Assembly (NCBI GenBank): GCA_028819845.1
Contig: JAPPKS010000034.1
Coordinates: 174,217 to 238,216, forward strand
Direction: 5' to 3'
DNA length: 64,000 bases
Source: Candidatus Poribacteria bacterium
GTDB lineage: Bacteria; Poribacteria; WGA-4E; PCPOR2b
The notes beneath the pieces are model-generated. The model searched no databases. It was given only the letters and a program-made list of their open reading frames with translations, and was not told the origin of the DNA. The position numbers and the translations under genes are program-made. Below, piece after piece: positions 51,025-59,302 of this stretch (positions are counted from its first letter, which is position 1; each line of letters begins with the position of its first letter).

Positions 51025-52185
51025 ATGTTGCACTTTGTAGGTCGAATCAACCGGGTGCAATCATCTAGAGCGACGCAAAACTGCACGCATTGGCTTTTCC
51101 TACTCACTGTATTTGCGCTCTCCTTCAATTTGGGCTGTTCTGCGGTTCGACACGCACCGCACGGTGAGACCGTTGAGCCAAAGAACAACAAGACGCCGCT
51201 GAAAGCCGCCCCCCCAAAGGTTATTTCCTCCATTCACAATCTCCCCGCACCAACCATCTTGGGCGTGAACTATGTTGAATCGATTGGACGTCCAGGACAG
51301 GGTGCTGGACAATTTCTGCGTCCCGTTGGATTAGATTTAGACCACCGCGGACAACTCTACGTTGCAGATTCAGGCAACAACCGCATTCAGGTAGTTGGCA
51401 CAGATGGGAATTTCATTGCGGAATACGGCAGGCACGGCTGGCGAACCGGTGAATTTGATACACCTACGGATGTGGCTATTAACTTTCAGCGGACCGAACT
51501 GCTCTATGTTGCGGATACCGGTAATAGCCGCGTCCAGTATTGCAACTTAGTGGATCGAATTTTCCGTATCGTTGTTGGAAGCCGCTTGGATTATGACCTA
51601 CGGGAGGGTGAGGAAAATCGAGCAATCGAATTAGATCTGCCTGAAGGGGTTGGCATCGGACGAAACGGAGAAGTTTATACAACCGACACTGGAAATCACC
51701 GTTTTATCCAGTTCGACACAGACGGATTGCCCGCTATGATACGCGGTGAGTTTGGCAGGGCAATGGAACAATTCCGTGACCCTATCGATCTGGTTGTTGA
51801 TACTCGCGGAAATGTATACATTGTGGATTCGGGCAATAATCGCATCAAAAAATATGACTTCAGCGGCAACCTTGTCCAGATGTGGGGAATTGAAGGCGAT
51901 GCACTCGGCCAATTTCGAGAGCCGAGCCATATTGCACTTGACCGCTGGAACTACCTTTATGTGACTGACGGCGGAAATCGGCGGGTACAGATTTTCAAAG
52001 GAGATGGTCAACCCGTAATGGCGTTTACCAGCGATGAGCTTGTCGAACCCACGGGAATTGCAATCTCGCGGGACAGCCGCATTTTTGTCAGCGATATTGG
52101 GACAAACTCCATCCAAGTGTTTCAGGTTGTTTACCGCCCTTTAGAAACCGCTGACAATGATGAGGCAGCGCCACTGGAGAAATAG
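51025..52185 (+). CDS. NHL-repeat lipoprotein (six-bladed propeller)
   Basis: A 386-residue protein with a lipobox near residue 38 (LSFNLGCSAV). Six NHL repeats follow, each with the core YVADxGNxR: LYVADSGNNRIQV, LYVADTGNSRVQY, VYTTDTGNHRFIQ, VYIVDSGNNRIKK, LYVTDGGNRRVQIF and IFVSDIGTNSIQV. Six blades form a propeller that binds proteins or sugars. It starts 3 bases after the upstream lipoprotein gene. Possibly part of the outer-membrane assembly with the next gene. Confidence 0.9.
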   Translation: MLHFVGRINRVQSSRATQNCTHWLFLLTVFALSFNLGCSAVRHAPHGETVEPKNNKTPLKAAPPKVISSIHNLPAPTILGVNYVESIGRPGQGAGQFLRPVGLDLDHRGQLYVADSGNNRIQVVGTDGNFIAEYGRHGWRTGEFDTPTDVAINFQRTELLYVADTGNSRVQYCNLVDRIFRIVVGSRLDYDLREGEENRAIELDLPEGVGIGRNGEVYTTDTGNHRFIQFDTDGLPAMIRGEFGRAMEQFRDPIDLVVDTRGNVYIVDSGNNRIKKYDFSGNLVQMWGIEGDALGQFREPSHIALDRWNYLYVTDGGNRRVQIFKGDGQPVMAFTSDELVEPTGIAISRDSRIFVSDIGTNSIQVFQVVYRPLETADNDEAAPLEK

Positions 52186-52222
52186 TGAGGCGGAAAACCG
52201 GCTGGCTTAATAGGTTTACAAT

Positions 52223-55200
52223 TTGGAGAAAGGGAAACGAGATGTGGCGGCGTACAATCAGTTTTTTATAACCACTCAATCAGATACTCCAATCCCTTTT
52301 CTACCGTCTCGAGCCACACAATTTTGCGCATATTTTCTCCGAAACCTTCTGCCGTTGATGTGCGTGCTACTATCAAGTTATTTCAGCGCTACGGCTTCTG
52401 GCGCGGAAGAGGCAAACCCTACCAAACCCTTAACCGGCGACCTCCAACTTCCGACCATTTCGCTTCTGCAAAAGTCGGAGACGGCGAGGTTTAAAGACCT
52501 GTCCAATCCCTTTTCCTTAAAGCATCTCCCTATCGTCCGGGATAGCGAAACAGTTACCGTCAATGGCGAAAATATCACGAAAGACGAGGACTACCGAATT
52601 GATTATCACGCTGGAACTGTCGCCCTTCTGAACGACTACCCGCCGGATGTTATTGTCAACATCACATACCACGCGCTGCCCTTTGAAATCAAAAAACGGT
52701 ACAAACGCAATCTGTTTCGACAAAAACAACCGTTAACCGAGCAACCGCCCGCAGAAAGCGAATTTGGGCTTCAGCCCGATTTCACACGGCGACCGTCCAC
52801 AGAATCCGCACAACCTCCCCTGCAAGTCACGGGAACGCAGACGTTTGGGGTTTCAGTCGGGAGCGGACGAGCGTTGTCTCAAAACCAAGAATTGCGGATT
52901 AGCGTTGACGGCAAAGTCTCGGAAAACGTGAGCGTCATCGCGTTGCTTTCGGATCAAGACCTACCAATCCAGCCGGAGGGCACGACAGAGGACATCCAAG
53001 ACATCGACCAGAAACTGATTCGGATTACAAGCCCGAATGTGACAGCGACCTTGGGCGATTTTGAGGGATCGCTCGGGAATTCCGAGTTCATTTTCTTTCC
53101 AAGGGCGTTAGAAGGCGTCCAGGTCGAAGGAAACTTCAAGTGGGGGTCATTCCATATTATTCCAAGCAGCATCCCTAAAGGGGAATCCGCGAGCAAGACC
53201 GTCCGGGCGGATGAAGGGCGCAGCGAATATCGAATTGACGTGGATGGCGAATTTGTCATTGTGAAAGCGGGGACGGAAATTGTTTGGCTTAACGGCGAAC
53301 GGATGCGGCGCGGTGAAAACCATGACTATATTATACGCGATTACGGCGACCCCATCATCGAATTCACGAGCAAGCATCTGATTACCAGCAACGACAGCAT
53401 CCGCATTGATTTTGAATTTATCCCGGAAGACCTTGCTTATCAGCGGAATCTACAGGGCGCGAGCGGGTTATTCAATCTGCTGCCGGACGGGCGGGCAGCA
53501 GTTGGCCTCGCATACGCCGTTGAATCGGATCTGAATGACCCTGAAAACGCGTTCATAATCCTCAACGAACAAGATATTGCGGATTTGAAAAAAAATGAGC
53601 TGGACTCCGATGGTAACTCGCTTACGGCGCCGCAGCGGCACACGGTGTGGGGTATTGAGGGGCGCCTCAACCCGACAGATTGGACATCGGTAGAGGGACA
53701 GATGGCTTTTAGCGCACTTGATGAGAACACATTTTCCAATCGAGATGCGAAGGTACTTAGTCGGGCGTGGAAATTTTTGGCAAATTCGTCGAGCAACAAA
53801 CTGCAACTGGATTTAGATGTCCGATCGCTTGATGCCGCGTTTGTGCCGGTCGGCGCATCGAGCACAAACCGTACACGCTTCCGCTACGAGGAGCAGTATT
53901 CTGAAGAAAGATTTGATGATTTGTATTTGCTCAGCGCATCTGGCGGCGCGCAATCGCCTGATGAAAGATCACTAGATTTCGATCTCCAGTTTAGACCGTT
54001 TGGTTGGTTGAATCTTGATTCAGGAATAGGACGAACGGAGGAGCATTTTAAGATTCAACCTGCGATTGACGGCTTGAACGATGGCGGAGTTTCTACTGCA
54101 CTCGACCCTGGCGAGCGCGAGGGGAATGCGTCCGACGGCATAACTATCCGCAACAATTTCAACGGCGGATTTGAATTCAAACCGCAGGGCGGTTTAGTGA
54201 AACGTCCAATCCTTCCCCGCGTGAGAAGCGATTACCGAAGCAGCACGTCAAAGGTCAGAGGACAAGACCAATTTCGCAAGGACCGGACGATGTGGAGTAT
54301 CTTCCAGCGGATTCGCCCATTTAATTTGAATGCCTCTATCGAACAGTTGGAGTCAACCGATCTGAATACAACTGACGCGCAGAACCTGAACCGGAAGCGA
54401 GACATCGCCACCGGCCGGATTAATCTTGCGGACTTCCAGTGGGCATCCATCAATACGGAATACTCCATTGAGGAAGCATTTGACAAAGAACCGCTGATTG
54501 TGGTTGATGAGGAGACACTCGCCTTTTCGGACTGGAAGCAGATGACGAGCGCGAAAACGTGGACGATTGGATTCTTCTCGCGGCCGCGAAAATGGACAAA
54601 CTTTGCGGCGAATCTCTCTCGGCGTTTGTATGAGTCACAGCGAGCGGAAGGCGCTGATTCAACGACGCAATTGGCGGATATTAACCTGCGCCTGACACCA
54701 TTCAACCGCGCGTTGGACGGCGAGATGGTCTATGAACTCGATAAGACGCTCGCGACAGAGCGGCGGGAAATATACACAAATATTCATCCGCTGACGGGCA
54801 GAGAAATCCCGCCGGGAGAGGGGCATTACGTGAAAATTGATGAACTGCATTACCGGGAGGATTTCGAGGAGGGGAATTATATCAGATTTATCCAGAACGT
54901 TGATGACAAGCCTGTTTCTGCGATTGATGTAAAGTTTCGAGTTCGCGTTCAGCCGCGCCGGATGTTTGCGCGCCGGCGCCGATCGCGCGACTCCGCTACT
55001 AGTATCCTTGATACATTTCGGAACGCAAGCGGGGAGACGTTATCGAAGCAGCCTGCTGAGCCGCAAATCGGGGGCGGCTCTCCGATTAACCCGATTCTAC
55101 CCGATACCTTACCTAACCCGCCAACAACGATGCGCGATCGGTTTGAATGGCTAGCGAATGCTATCCGCGGGGAGTTTCAGGTGCGCATTGCGGAAGAACA

Positions 55201-55936
55201 GGAAATTTCCGACCCGTCTTCACTCCTCCTATTGCGAAACCTACAGAATGAACAGACCATCTTTGGGCGGAGGGTTCAGCGGTACCGGCTTGACTTCGCT
55301 CCATCACCGGCGTTGAATTTAGATGTTGGGTTTAACACAAACCAGCTCCTCAACAAACGAATCAACAACCGCGAACGCCGACGCCGCGGGAGAGATTGGG
55401 ACATTCACATGACGATTAATCCAACGGCGAAGTTCTCATTGCGTGCGAGGTGGGAGGTTCGGCGCGAGCGAGATGAATTCACCCAATTGAATTTGGAAGG
55501 CGAAGCGGCGGAGCAAATCTCCGATCTCATGCAATATGAACGGCTTAATTCAATGGAACTCCGTTACGAACTCAGCCGTACGGTGCGGTTTGGCGTGGTT
55601 GGCAGTCACGGAATTACTTCGGATTTGGAGCACCTTGATAACGAACCGGAGGCTCAGACACGAACACTCTCAATCGAAAATCAGATAGTCTACTCCTTTA
55701 TCCGCAAGGGCCGGATCGATTTCAAATACCGAATCGGGCACGGCACCAGCGAAGGCGGTATCCCTTTCGCGCGATACAACTTCTACGAGGGTGTCAGCCA
55801 CGAAATCAGAGCCACCGCGAGTTACAAGGTTCACAAGGTGACAGACCTATTGTTAAGATTCAATTACCGGTTGCTCTCGACAAAACAGCGGAAGCCTGAA
55901 CACCGCATGAATATGGAGGTTGTCGCGGAGTTGTAA
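52223..55936 (+). CDS. Very large predicted outer-membrane protein (1237 residues)
   Basis: No catalytic motif is seen. A signal peptide (LLPLMCVLLSSYFSATASGA, cut after about residue 60) is followed by beta-rich, aromatic-alternating sequence without long hydrophobic segments, ending in RMNMEVVAEL, as in outer-membrane beta-barrels. Blocks such as VTATLGDFEGSLGNSEFIFF and RGENHDYIIRDYGDPIIEFT resemble the surface proteins related to SprA/gliding-type barrels in FCB bacteria, but I cannot confirm this. The start is uncertain: TTG 52223 or GTG 52244. It ends 113 bases from the convergent TonB receptor. It could be an export channel or a surface protein. Confidence 0.65.
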   Translation: MEKGKRDVAAYNQFFITTQSDTPIPFLPSRATQFCAYFLRNLLPLMCVLLSSYFSATASGAEEANPTKPLTGDLQLPTISLLQKSETARFKDLSNPFSLKHLPIVRDSETVTVNGENITKDEDYRIDYHAGTVALLNDYPPDVIVNITYHALPFEIKKRYKRNLFRQKQPLTEQPPAESEFGLQPDFTRRPSTESAQPPLQVTGTQTFGVSVGSGRALSQNQELRISVDGKVSENVSVIALLSDQDLPIQPEGTTEDIQDIDQKLIRITSPNVTATLGDFEGSLGNSEFIFFPRALEGVQVEGNFKWGSFHIIPSSIPKGESASKTVRADEGRSEYRIDVDGEFVIVKAGTEIVWLNGERMRRGENHDYIIRDYGDPIIEFTSKHLITSNDSIRIDFEFIPEDLAYQRNLQGASGLFNLLPDGRAAVGLAYAVESDLNDPENAFIILNEQDIADLKKNELDSDGNSLTAPQRHTVWGIEGRLNPTDWTSVEGQMAFSALDENTFSNRDAKVLSRAWKFLANSSSNKLQLDLDVRSLDAAFVPVGASSTNRTRFRYEEQYSEERFDDLYLLSASGGAQSPDERSLDFDLQFRPFGWLNLDSGIGRTEEHFKIQPAIDGLNDGGVSTALDPGEREGNASDGITIRNNFNGGFEFKPQGGLVKRPILPRVRSDYRSSTSKVRGQDQFRKDRTMWSIFQRIRPFNLNASIEQLESTDLNTTDAQNLNRKRDIATGRINLADFQWASINTEYSIEEAFDKEPLIVVDEETLAFSDWKQMTSAKTWTIGFFSRPRKWTNFAANLSRRLYESQRAEGADSTTQLADINLRLTPFNRALDGEMVYELDKTLATERREIYTNIHPLTGREIPPGEGHYVKIDELHYREDFEEGNYIRFIQNVDDKPVSAIDVKFRVRVQPRRMFARRRRSRDSATSILDTFRNASGETLSKQPAEPQIGGGSPINPILPDTLPNPPTTMRDRFEWLANAIRGEFQVRIAEEQEISDPSSLLLLRNLQNEQTIFGRRVQRYRLDFAPSPALNLDVGFNTNQLLNKRINNRERRRRGRDWDIHMTINPTAKFSLRARWEVRRERDEFTQLNLEGEAAEQISDLMQYERLNSMELRYELSRTVRFGVVGSHGITSDLEHLDNEPEAQTRTLSIENQIVYSFIRKGRIDFKYRIGHGTSEGGIPFARYNFYEGVSHEIRATASYKVHKVTDLLLRFNYRLLSTKQRKPEHRMNMEVVAEL

Positions 55937-56049
55937 GGCAGAAGGAGAACAGGACGGACGGGATTGGTTAGGCAACCGAACCCGCCGCAGTGCATTAATA
56001 GTCACGGCCTTACTATAGCTGGATTCAGGCGGCTAGTTGAATAACTCCG

Positions 56050-58293
56050 TTAGAACTCGGTGGTAACCCCTAAGTACGGCAGAATGGGGAATTGGTAGAT
56101 TTCGTCCTTTTCGGAGTAATCCTCGCTGTAGTTGAAGTCAAGCAGGTTCTTGCGATTATAGACGTTCAGGAGTTCGATAAAGAAGCCAATCTCCCAGCTA
56201 TCAAACCGAAATGCTTTGCTGAACTTCACATCCAATCGGTGATACGGCGGAAATCGCGCCGAATTTATCTCTGCGTAGAGCGGGAAATAGATAGGCTCTC
56301 CGTTGCGCGGATCAGTGCCAAGATTCGCGTCGAGAATTGGTGTGTAAGGGTTTCCGGTTCGATATTGCCATTTTGCCCCAACCTCCCACGTGGACGCAGG
56401 CCTGTACGTCGCCGCAAACGTAGCAACGTGCGTTTGGTCAAACGAATAGTAGCGATAGGGTTCATCAGGGCGGTCGCGCCGTTTGGAAAGTCCATAGGCG
56501 TACGAGCCCCATCCCAAAAATCGATCTCCTGCGCGATGCCGGAGGAACACCTCAGTGCCTTGCGCATACCCAACACCTTGGTTAAGATACCTCGCATCAA
56601 CGTCGACTGTCGCAAGGTCAGCAAGGTTTTTGTAATAACCGGCGATTTTGAACTCAGTTGCCGGCGAAACTTGGCGTGAGAATTCCAATACATAGTGGCT
56701 GGCTTGGCTTGTGCTGAGGTTGGGGTTCCCAACGCTCCGGGTCAGTCTCGGCGGGCCTGGCACCTGATTGTAGTTGCCGTAAGCGAATTGGAGCTGCGAT
56801 CCGTCCGATATGCCTAGCAGGAGGCTTCCCCGCGGTTGGAGGGACAGTTCGTCTATGCCGCTTAGGTAGTCGGTACGCAGACCGAACACGACTGTCAAAA
56901 ACGGCAGCACGCTATAGCGGTCTTGCAGATAGATTTCCATACGGCGTCTCGCGACCGATTCGTCGAACGTTGTTTTCTCAACAAACCGAAAGTCGTAATC
57001 AACTTCACCTTCGTCGGGCGGGCGGGCGAACGTGCCGATGGCTTTACCGGGCTCAATGCCGAGTATCACGCCGGATTCGAGTTGATGCTTTGGTGTTAAC
57101 GTGTAGGTGAGGTCTTCGCGGAGGTTGTATTGCGGGGCATCGATTTTGAGGGATAATCCAGCACCGATGTTGATATCGAATTCGAAATAGGAACGGGTCA
57201 ATGATAGGAAAGAGGAGAGCCGATCGGTAAGGCGGGAACGCAGATGAACACCTGCGCCCTCGAACCCGCTACCGAAGTTGAGATTGCCTTTAAAGTCCTC
57301 ATCGACATCTTCACCATCGAGTTTGAGCGCAAAGCTGTCGCCTGAAGCAAACACGTTCGCGGAGAGTTGGTGTTTATCAGAGAGGTCATAACCGGCCTTT
57401 ACCTGATAATCCCAGAACCGCGGGAAGCTGGTGATTTGTCCAGTGTCAAACGACACCGAACTCAAGAAAAAATCGATGTAGCTCCGCCGTCCGGCAAGAT
57501 ACCAGAACCCCTGATCTCCAAGTTTCCCCTCCACCAGCCCTTCGGAATAGAGCAGGTTGACGTTGAACTTTGACCGAAACCCATCCGTGTTTTCGTCCCG
57601 CGAAAAGATGTCAATTACCGCCTGGGAATCGACGCCGAACTCGGCGCCGTAACCGCCGGCGTAAACGTCGATTCGCTCAATAATTTCGGAACTGAGTGAG
57701 GAGACAATCCCGCCGAAATGATAGGGATAACCGATTGGTACACGGTCGAAGTAGTAGAGGTTGTCCTCGTCGGATCCGCCGCGAATATAAAGGGCGCCGC
57801 TGAAGTCGTTTGCGACACCGACACTGGGCAGGGCTTGCAGCGCTCGCAGGGAATCGCCAATGGCACCGGGGACGCGCTGAATCTCGGAACCGCCCAGAGT
57901 CTCTCTACCGACGGTCGACGCCGGACGATCGGTCGTCACCTCAACCTCATCAAGCAGAACTGTCTCCGGCTCAAGATATATCTCAAGTTGGGTGGTTTCA
58001 TCAAGTTTGACCGTGACGGCTACGCCGGCGGCGGGAAGAAAACCGGATGCGGTTGCGGCGAGTGTGTAGTCTCCGGCGGGTAGGTTACGGAATCGAAATT
58101 CGCCGGTTGGACCGGACGTTGTGCGGGCGCCGGTTTCGACGATGCGAACTCGCGCTGATGGAACGGGCTGATTAATGCCTTCTTGATAGATTGTGCCGAA
58201 AATTTCCCCGGCAGGGGTTACGGTTTCCTGTCCAAATGCAATGTAGGATTGGATGGATAAGATGAAAAGGAGGTATATGAAAAATTGCTTCAT
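56050..58293 (-). CDS. TonB-dependent receptor with N-terminal carboxypeptidase-regulatory-like domain
   Basis: A 747-residue outer-membrane receptor. A signal peptide (MKQFFIYLLFILSIQSYIAF) is followed by a CarboxypepD_reg-like domain (about residues 30-112; GEIFGTIYQEGINQPVPSA). The plug domain has SLRALQALPSVGVANDFSGA, YIRGGSDEDN and ERIDVYAGGYGAEFG. The beta-barrel ends LPYLGVTTEF with a terminal aromatic. Such receptors import siderophores, vitamins or glycans with energy from TonB-ExbBD, none of which are in the window. No SusD neighbour, so the substrate is open. Confidence 0.93.
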   Translation of the reverse strand: MKQFFIYLLFILSIQSYIAFGQETVTPAGEIFGTIYQEGINQPVPSARVRIVETGARTTSGPTGEFRFRNLPAGDYTLAATASGFLPAAGVAVTVKLDETTQLEIYLEPETVLLDEVEVTTDRPASTVGRETLGGSEIQRVPGAIGDSLRALQALPSVGVANDFSGALYIRGGSDEDNLYYFDRVPIGYPYHFGGIVSSLSSEIIERIDVYAGGYGAEFGVDSQAVIDIFSRDENTDGFRSKFNVNLLYSEGLVEGKLGDQGFWYLAGRRSYIDFFLSSVSFDTGQITSFPRFWDYQVKAGYDLSDKHQLSANVFASGDSFALKLDGEDVDEDFKGNLNFGSGFEGAGVHLRSRLTDRLSSFLSLTRSYFEFDINIGAGLSLKIDAPQYNLREDLTYTLTPKHQLESGVILGIEPGKAIGTFARPPDEGEVDYDFRFVEKTTFDESVARRRMEIYLQDRYSVLPFLTVVFGLRTDYLSGIDELSLQPRGSLLLGISDGSQLQFAYGNYNQVPGPPRLTRSVGNPNLSTSQASHYVLEFSRQVSPATEFKIAGYYKNLADLATVDVDARYLNQGVGYAQGTEVFLRHRAGDRFLGWGSYAYGLSKRRDRPDEPYRYYSFDQTHVATFAATYRPASTWEVGAKWQYRTGNPYTPILDANLGTDPRNGEPIYFPLYAEINSARFPPYHRLDVKFSKAFRFDSWEIGFFIELLNVYNRKNLLDFNYSEDYSEKDEIYQFPILPYLGVTTEF

Positions 58294-58609
58294 TCAGTGT
58301 ATTATGCCTTTATTCTTTTGAGTCCATTCTTATGACGAAAAATCTCAATCTGAGTTTACACCACGGTGAGAAAAATCTAGAAACCGAGTTTTCCAAAATA
58401 CTCGGTTTCTTTGGTATGATACGCTTCCATTGAGATGCGGGAAATGGTGAGTTTTGCAAGGGGGATGGGTTTTCGGTGAAAGCGAAAATACGCGTAAAAT
58501 TATCTTGTTGCCTCATACAGAATTTCACAGTTTTCACAGTAAACCGAGGAATGACGCAATTTCGATACGGACAAAAAAAGCGTGAGAACTCAGGCTATGA
58601 CTGAACTCT
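58294..58609. other. Intergenic region upstream of the TonB receptor
   Basis: A 316-base gap between the receptor start and the HTH relic. It contains an 11-bp inverted repeat AGAAACCGAGT (58379-58389)/ACTCGGTTTCT (58400-58410). No clear promoter for the receptor on the minus strand was found. Confidence 0.5.
58379..58410. repeat. Perfect 11-bp inverted repeat
   Basis: AGAAACCGAGT and ACTCGGTTTCT are separated by a 10-base loop. It could be an operator or hairpin, or a dispersed palindrome. There is no T-tract long enough to call it a terminator. Confidence 0.65.
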
Positions 58610-58852
58610 TTGCAGGTTGTGCCGGAGGGAACGCGAAACCTTACTGTGAAAATTTGTACTTTGCGAGATATAGGGGAAAATTTTCGCATTTTGGAGGTAC
58701 GCCAGCTAACCCAAGTAGAGGCAGCTAAGTTGCTTGGTGTAAAACAGTCCGAAATTGCCCGCCTTAAAACCACCAAACTATCTTACTATAGCGTTGAGCG
58801 GCTCATGCGGTTTCTGAAACGCTTGAACTGTGAGGTGAGCATACGGATATAG
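58610..58852 (+). CDS. XRE/HigA-like HTH protein, probably a remnant
   Basis: The C-terminal two-thirds is a clear helix-turn-helix of the HigA2/XRE type: LTQVEAAKLLGVKQSEIARL, then SVERLMRFLKRLNCEVSIRI. The first 30 residues are unlike the usual N-terminus, and the only start is TTG 58610 with no ribosome site. No toxin gene is next to it. It looks like an antitoxin gene that lost its beginning and partner; a short functional regulator is the alternative. Confidence 0.45.
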   Translation: MQVVPEGTRNLTVKICTLRDIGENFRILEVRQLTQVEAAKLLGVKQSEIARLKTTKLSYYSVERLMRFLKRLNCEVSIRI

Positions 58853-58945
58853 TCACAAGAATATGCTAAAATATTGACATATTGATAAATTCATGGTCGA
58901 AATTGGTTGTCGGATATAGCATATGTGATTTGTGCCGAACCCCCT

Positions 58946-59302
58946 CTAGCTCCCCCTTGGTAAGGGGGAGGGCTTGCTGGGGGAGTCGGGCAAGGTCTGT
59001 AGGGCGTGTTGACGGTCTTGCCAGTCGGGGAGGTAGGCGGACATGTAACTCTTGAACAGCACACCGTGGTTCGGGGCGAGGAGGTGCACAAGCTCGTGGA
59101 CAATCACATACTCGCCCAACGCCTTCGGCAGATTGAGGAGGTCGGTGTTGAGCGTCAACCGCCCATTCCACGATATCGAAGCCCACTTTCGCCGCATGTC
59201 CCGCAAATGAATTTCCCGAACCTGCACACCGATGCGGTCCGCCCACTGCCGCACAGCGTTCTTCATGTCTTCCGAATCGTTCCAGATACTCTCTTCCTTC
59301 AT
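58946..59302 (-). CDS. YgjP/DUF45 metallopeptidase-like protein
   Basis: A 118-residue zinc-protease-like protein. It contains LGEYVIVHELVHLLAPNHGVLF with the HExxH-type motif HELVH and a third ligand candidate His in APNHGVLF. The YgjP/DUF45 family often accompanies hsdR genes. Its ATG overlaps the end of hsdR by 4 bases, so they are cotranscribed. The C-terminus after LPDWQDR is built from repeat DNA: one stretch matches the MITE end word (59000-59013) and the last six residues come from the palindrome. The role is unknown. Confidence 0.85.
   Translation of the reverse strand: MKEESIWNDSEDMKNAVRQWADRIGVQVREIHLRDMRRKWASISWNGRLTLNTDLLNLPKALGEYVIVHELVHLLAPNHGVLFKSYMSAYLPDWQDRQHALQTLPDSPSKPSPLPRGS
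58950..58970. repeat. Dispersed palindrome, copy 2
   Basis: CTCCCCCTT, GGT, AAGGGGGAG: 9-bp arms, same layout as 29306-29326. It supplies the last codons of the DUF45 gene (ending PLPRGS). Confidence 0.75.
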
